NCBI GenBank assembly: GCA_016219375.1
Contig: JACRNC010000020.1
Span: 62,001 to 126,000, forward strand
From: Burkholderiales bacterium
Lineage (GTDB): Bacteria; Pseudomonadota; Gammaproteobacteria; Burkholderiales; Burkholderiaceae_C
Reading direction: 5' to 3'
DNA: 64,000 nucleotides
Positions 60,171 through 64,000 of this stretch are shown here, one piece after another (the stretch's first letter is position 1; each line of letters opens with the position of its first letter). The notes beneath the pieces were generated by a model. That model had not been told where the DNA came from and made no database searches. It was given only the letters and a program-made list of their open reading frames with translations. Both the position numbers and the translations under genes were made by a program.

Positions 60171-61949
60171 TCAGAGATCCTCGGAGCCAAGCAGCATCTC
60201 GGAGATGCCCTTGCCCGCCTGGACCATGGGCCAGACGTTTTCCGTCGGGTCGGTGCGGATGTCGAGGAACACCGTGCGGTCCTTGAGCTTGATCGCCTCG
60301 CGCAGCGCGCCCTCAACGTCGCCCGGACGCTCGATCAGCATGCCGACATGGCCGTAGGCCTCGGCCAGCTTGACGAAGTCGGGCAGCGCATCCATGTAGC
60401 TGTGCGAATAGCGGCCGCTGTATTCCAGCTGCTGCCACTGGCGCACCATGCCCAGGTAGCGGTTGTTGAGCGACAGGACCTTCACCGGCGTCTGGTACTG
60501 CTGGCAGGTCGAGAGCTCCTGGATGCACATCTGGATCGAGCCCTCGCCGGTGATGCAGAAGACGTCGGACTCCGGCTTGGCCAGCTTGATGCCCATCGCA
60601 TAGGGCAGGCCCACGCCCATCGTGCCCAGGCCGCCGGAGTTGATCCAGCGGCGGGGCTGATCGAAGCGGTAGAACTGCGCCGCCCACATCTGATGCTGGC
60701 CCACGTCGGAGGTGATGTAGGTGTCGCGGTCGCGGGTCAGCTCCCAGAGCTTCTCGACCACGAACTGCGGCTTGATCACCTCGTCAGAGTGCTTGTACTT
60801 CAGGCATTCGCGGCCGCGCCAGTCGGCGATCTGCTGCCACCAGGCCGACAAGGCCTGCGCATCGGGCCGGGCCTGCGCGTCCTTGAGCTGGGCGATCAGC
60901 TCCTGCAGCACGTCCTTGACGTCGCCGACGATGGGGATGTCGACCTTGACGCGCTTGGAGATGCTCGACGGGTCGATGTCGATGTGGATGATCTTGCGCT
61001 CGACCTGGGCGAAGTGCTTGGGATTGCCGATGACGCGGTCATCGAAGCGCGCGCCCACCGCCAGCACCACGTCGGCATGCTGCATGGCCATGTTGGCCTC
61101 GTAGGTGCCGTGCATGCCCAGCATGCCGAGGAACTTGGGGTCGGTGGACGGGTAGGCGCCCAGGCCCATCAGCGTGTTGGTGCAGGGCACGCCCAGCAGG
61201 TCGACCAGCTCGCGCAGCTCGGCCGAGGCATTGCCCAGGATGACGCCGCCGCCGGTATAGATATAGGGACGCTTGGCCTGCAGGATGAGCTGCACCGCCT
61301 TGCGGATCTGGCCGCCGTGGCCCTTGCGCACCGGGTTGTACGAGCGCATCTCGACTTCGGCCGGATAGACGAAGGGCGCGGTCTTGAGGCTGACGTCCTT
61401 GGGGATGTCCACCACCACCGGGCCCGGACGGCCGGTGCGGGCGATGTGGAAGGCCTTCTTCAGCGCGCCGGCCAGGTCGCGCACGTCCTTCACGAGGATG
61501 TTGTGCTTGACGATGGGCCGGGTGATGCCCACGGTGTCGCACTCCTGGAAGGCGTCCAGGCCGATGGCGTGCGTGGGCACCTGGCCGGTCACGATCACCA
61601 TGGGGATCGAGTCCATGTAGGCCGTGGCGATGCCGGTGATGGCGTTGGTCACGCCGGGGCCCGACGTGACGAGGGCGACGCCGACCTCGCCGGTGGCGCG
61701 GGCATAGCCGTCAGCGGCGTGCACGGCCGCCTGCTCATGGCGCACCAGCACGTGCTCGATGGTGTCCTGCTTGTACAGGGCGTCGTAGATGTAGAGGACC
61801 GCGCCGCCCGGGTAGCCCCAGATGTACTTGACGCCTTCGGCCTGAAGGCAGCGGACCAGGATTTCGGAGCCCTTGAGCTCCTCGGCGGGGGATTGCGGTT
61901 GGGCGTCGGCGAGCGACGCGCGCTTGACGTCCGCGGCAGAGATGTCCAT
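60171..61949 (-). CDS. ilvB: Acetolactate synthase large (catalytic) subunit IlvB/IlvI
   Basis: ThDP-, Mg2+- and FAD-dependent condensation of pyruvate or 2-ketobutyrate. Seen in 592 aa: activating Glu in VLVRHEQAAVHAADGYARA; the Pyr domain with LVTSGPGVTNAITGIATAY; a FAD region; and the ThDP motif ITGEGSIQMCIQELSTCQQY (GEG where many have GDG) ending with LSLNNRYLGMVRQW. The 61949 ATG is supported by the sequence match starting soon after it. An N-terminal tail of about 25 residues precedes the family start (GSEILVRCLQAEGVKYIWGY). Confidence 0.96.
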   Translation of the reverse strand: MDISAADVKRASLADAQPQSPAEELKGSEILVRCLQAEGVKYIWGYPGGAVLYIYDALYKQDTIEHVLVRHEQAAVHAADGYARATGEVGVALVTSGPGVTNAITGIATAYMDSIPMVIVTGQVPTHAIGLDAFQECDTVGITRPIVKHNILVKDVRDLAGALKKAFHIARTGRPGPVVVDIPKDVSLKTAPFVYPAEVEMRSYNPVRKGHGGQIRKAVQLILQAKRPYIYTGGGVILGNASAELRELVDLLGVPCTNTLMGLGAYPSTDPKFLGMLGMHGTYEANMAMQHADVVLAVGARFDDRVIGNPKHFAQVERKIIHIDIDPSSISKRVKVDIPIVGDVKDVLQELIAQLKDAQARPDAQALSAWWQQIADWRGRECLKYKHSDEVIKPQFVVEKLWELTRDRDTYITSDVGQHQMWAAQFYRFDQPRRWINSGGLGTMGVGLPYAMGIKLAKPESDVFCITGEGSIQMCIQELSTCQQYQTPVKVLSLNNRYLGMVRQWQQLEYSGRYSHSYMDALPDFVKLAEAYGHVGMLIERPGDVEGALREAIKLKDRTVFLDIRTDPTENVWPMVQAGKGISEMLLGSEDL

Positions 61950-62252
61950 CGTGAACCTTTCCGAATTTCTCTAACGAAAAACGATCGGTGCCCCTCCTGC
62001 TTGCAGCACCACCGGGCGGCGGAACTGCCACCCGCGCCCGCAACGTGGCGGGACAACGGGCGACGCCCTCGTGAGGCGGAATCAGGGCCTGCGCGGTCAA
62101 ATTGAAGAAGCCGCCGCATGAGCGGCCCCTCTGACCAGATCGGGAACTGGCGATTATCGCATTCCCGCAGTCGGGTGGCGCGCTGACATAATCCCCCGCG
62201 ACTTCATCCCGGCAGCACCCGCTGCGGCCTTGGCCGCGGCCCCGATCCGTCC

Positions 62253-62819
62253 TTGGCCTCCGACTCCGAACTCAACGCGTTCCTCAAGAGCGTCGAAGCC
62301 CGGGCTTTCAAGCGTGCGGTGTATGCGGTGCGCGACCAGGATGCCGCGCTCGACATCGTGCAGGACACGATGATCCGCCTGGCGCAGAGCTATGGGCACC
62401 ATGCCCCGGCCGAGTGGCCGATGCTGTTTCAGCGCATCCTCTCCAACGCGATCATGGACTGGTTCCGCCGCCAGAAAGTGCGGCGGTCGGTGATGCTCAA
62501 CTTCACCGACCTGGAAGCCCCTGGCGAGGAAGACGGCTCCACCGCTGACCTGCTGGAAACCCTGATGACGGGCGGCGCCGAGGGCGAAAGCGCCGCCGAG
62601 GCGTTTTCTCGCACCGAGACGCTGGAGGCGATCGAGGAGGAACTGGGGCGGCTGCCCCACCGTCAACGCGAGGCGTTTCTGCTGCGTTACTGGGAGGAAC
62701 TGGACCTGGCCGAAACCGCGGAGGCGATGGGCTGCTCGGAGGGCAGCGTCAAGACCCATTGCTGGCGGGCCGTGCAGGCCCTAGCCAAGGCCCTGAAGCT
62801 TCGAGGAGTGAGCCCATGA
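62253..62819 (+). CDS. ECF-type RNA polymerase sigma factor
   Basis: Sigma-70 family factor of the RpoE-like ECF type. Seen in 188 aa: sigma region 2 at about residues 25-95, including DAALDIVQDTMIRLAQSY and AIMDWFRRQKVRR; region 4 at about 130-180 with LPHRQREAFLLRYWEELDLAETAEAMGCSEGSVKTH cut here to its core LPHRQREAFLLRYWEE. The start is TTG 62253, which may be wrong by a few codons. It overlaps DUF3619 by four bases, so the downstream gene may be its anti-sigma-like partner. In the region upstream (62160-62250) there is an A/T-richer patch on both strands. Confidence 0.85.
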   Translation: MASDSELNAFLKSVEARAFKRAVYAVRDQDAALDIVQDTMIRLAQSYGHHAPAEWPMLFQRILSNAIMDWFRRQKVRRSVMLNFTDLEAPGEEDGSTADLLETLMTGGAEGESAAEAFSRTETLEAIEEELGRLPHRQREAFLLRYWEELDLAETAEAMGCSEGSVKTHCWRAVQALAKALKLRGVSP

Positions 62820-63292
62820 ACCGCGACCCAGCCGACCGCACCGCGGCCCTGAGCGGCGCCGAGCGCGAGGCACTGGCCGCGCGCTTTGCGCTGCGGCTGT
62901 GCGCCCGCCTGCCCGACGGCGCGGCCGGCCTGCCGCACGGTGTGGCCGATCGCCTGGCCGCTGCGCGCGCCCGCGCGTTGCAGGCCGTGCCGCAGGCTGC
63001 CGCGGTGCGTCAGCCGCAATGGCACACCGCGCTGGCCGGCGCCGGGATGTCGGGCACACGGGCGGGCCGGGGCGGCGGAAATGACGGCGGCGCCTGGTGG
63101 AAGCTTGCCTCTGCCCTGCCGCTGCTCGTGCTGGTGGCCGGCTTGGGCGCAATCGCGTGGTGGGAGCAGGCCGAGCGGGCCGACGCGGCAGCCGAGGTGG
63201 ATGCCGCCCTGCTGGCCGACTACGTGCCGCCGGACGCCTATGCCGACCCCGGCTTTGCGGAATTCCTGCGCGCGGAGCGGCTGCAGCCGTGA
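62816..63292 (+). CDS. DUF3619-type membrane protein
   Basis: Function unknown. Seen in 158 aa: a short N-terminal cytoplasmic helical part; one transmembrane helix with LASALPLLVLVAGLGAIAWW; and a periplasmic-type tail with VDAALLADYVPPDAYADPGF, the hallmark of the family. ATG at 62816 overlaps the sigma-factor stop (ATGA). By position it may act as an anti-sigma-like or signalling partner; family function is not known to me. Confidence 0.82.
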   Translation: MNRDPADRTAALSGAEREALAARFALRLCARLPDGAAGLPHGVADRLAAARARALQAVPQAAAVRQPQWHTALAGAGMSGTRAGRGGGNDGGAWWKLASALPLLVLVAGLGAIAWWEQAERADAAAEVDAALLADYVPPDAYADPGFAEFLRAERLQP

Positions 63293-64000
63293 CACGCCGG
63301 ACGGACTGGGCAGTGCGACGGCGGCCGGCCGGCCTGCTGCTGGCCGGCGTGCTTGCGGCACTGGTGGCGGCAGCCGCCACGGCTGCGGGCGGCCATGCGC
63401 CTGCGCCTGCAGTGGCGCTGAGCGGGGACCCGACCTGGCGTGAGCTGAGCCCCGCGCAGCGCCAGGCCTTGGCCCCCCTGGCCCGCGAATGGGAGCGCCT
63501 GCCTGCCGACAGCAAGAGCAAGTGGGTGGCGCTGGCCAACCGCTTCCCGTCGATGAGTGCAGAGGAGCGCCAGCGCGTGCAGGCGCGCATGGCCGACTGG
63601 GCGCGCACGTCGCCGCGCCAGCGGGGCGAAGCCCGGCTGCGCTTTCAGGAAGCGCGCACCCTGAGCCCGGCTGAGCGCCAGGCCCGCTGGGAGGCTTATC
63701 GCAACCTGCCGCCGGAGCAGCGACAGCAGCTCGCGGAGACGGCGTCCAAGCGCCGCCAGCAGGCTGGACGTGCAACCGCGGCCGACACGTCCGCCGGCAA
63801 GGCGGCCGTGCCCGCCCGCCCGCAGCGCGACGACGCAGACGGGCTGCGCAAATCCAACATCGTCCCGCCCCCGCAGCCGGCCGCCCGCAAGTCCATCGCC
63901 CCCTCTGTGGTGCAGACGCGGCCGGGCGCCACGACCTCGCTGATCAACCGCCGGCCCGAGCCGGCGCCCTACATCAAGCCCGGGCAGCCCAAGGTCGCGC
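63289..64000 (+). CDS. DUF3106-type exported protein, cut by right edge
   Basis: Function unknown. The start is GTG 63289, overlapping the DUF3619 stop; the frame is open for 237 codons up to the window edge, so it is 3'-partial. Seen: signal peptide (LLLAGVLAALVAAAATAAGG), then the DUF3106 pattern of Trp/Leu-rich repeats such as TWRELSPAQRQALAPLAREW, SKWVALANRFPSMSAEERQR and LSPAERQARWEAYRNLPPEQ. A Pro/Arg-rich tail follows. It forms a three-gene unit with the sigma factor and DUF3619. Confidence 0.85.
   Translation, partial: MTRRTDWAVRRRPAGLLLAGVLAALVAAAATAAGGHAPAPAVALSGDPTWRELSPAQRQALAPLAREWERLPADSKSKWVALANRFPSMSAEERQRVQARMADWARTSPRQRGEARLRFQEARTLSPAERQARWEAYRNLPPEQRQQLAETASKRRQQAGRATAADTSAGKAAVPARPQRDDADGLRKSNIVPPPQPAARKSIAPSVVQTRPGATTSLINRRPEPAPYIKPGQPKVA

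Noticed and set aside
61950-62162. A second leader-peptide attenuator in front of ilvB
   Set aside because: A -10-like TGCGATAAT box exists, but no short frame rich in Ile, Val or Leu codons and no convincing terminator hairpin; the best arms are only five bp.

Overview
The window is about 64 kb of very GC-rich (roughly two-thirds G+C by eye) bacterial chromosome. Gene content and order point to the Burkholderiales, in or near the Comamonadaceae/Sphaerotilaceae: an ilvB-ilvH-ilvC-pssA-leuA cluster with an ECF sigma factor, a DUF3619 gene and a DUF3106 gene divergent from it, a tig-clpP-clpX-lon block preceded by a tRNA-Leu, and etfBA next to an acyl-CoA dehydrogenase. The genus cannot be fixed from the sequence alone.

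Layout. (1) 1-4.7 kb: rluB (open to the left edge), a Bcr/CflA-type MFS exporter and miaA, with a two-motif hexamer repeat in front of miaA. (2) 5.0-22.3 kb: a type VI secretion locus. tssL-tssK-tssJ read leftwards; a TPR lipoprotein gene, tssB, tssC, hcp, tssE, tssF, tssG, an unrecognised 153-aa gene, tssH and vgrG read rightwards. tssM, tssA, PAAR and the Fha/PpkA/TagF regulators are not in the window. (3) 22.3-27.7 kb: the VgrG cargo island. A 692-aa candidate effector faces a SUMF1-fold lipoprotein end to end. The same convergent pair follows again as two pseudogenes, and a short piece of vgrG sits at the junction. (4) 28-31.6 kb: a ParA-type ATPase and a LuxR-type response regulator with a hybrid membrane histidine kinase. 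(5) 31.7-36.4 kb, leftward: a nitronate-monooxygenase-like enzyme, an acyl-CoA dehydrogenase, etfA and etfB. (6) 36.8-40.1 kb: murI, a GAF-PAS-PAS-GGDEF protein and three leftward tRNA genes (Leu-UAA, Cys-GCA, Gly-GCC). (7) 40.2-46.5 kb, leftward: lon, clpX, clpP, tig and tRNA-Leu-UAG. (8) 46.7-52.5 kb: an RND efflux pair with a clear promoter and a TetR-type palindrome, and a divergent squalene/phytoene-synthase-like gene. (9) 52.7-64 kb: a TIGR03790-type protein, a PBP7-type endopeptidase, leuA with a newly spotted leader peptide and attenuator, pssA, ilvC, ilvH, ilvB, then the sigma factor, DUF3619 and DUF3106 (cut by the right edge).

How the parts work together. TssJ and TssL belong to the T6SS membrane complex and would need TssM from elsewhere. 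TssK, TssE, TssF, TssG and VgrG form the baseplate and spike; TssB/TssC form the sheath, Hcp the tube, and TssH recycles the sheath. The 692-aa protein is placed as cargo of this VgrG. IlvB/IlvH, IlvC and LeuA cover consecutive steps of branched-chain amino acid synthesis; leuA appears to have its own leucine-sensing attenuator separate from ilvBHC. EtfAB accepts electrons from the adjacent acyl-CoA dehydrogenase. Lon, ClpXP and trigger factor form a protein quality-control block.

The most novel-looking parts are the duplicated convergent effector/SUMF1-lipoprotein modules (22315-27705) and the leuA leader (57021-57159).
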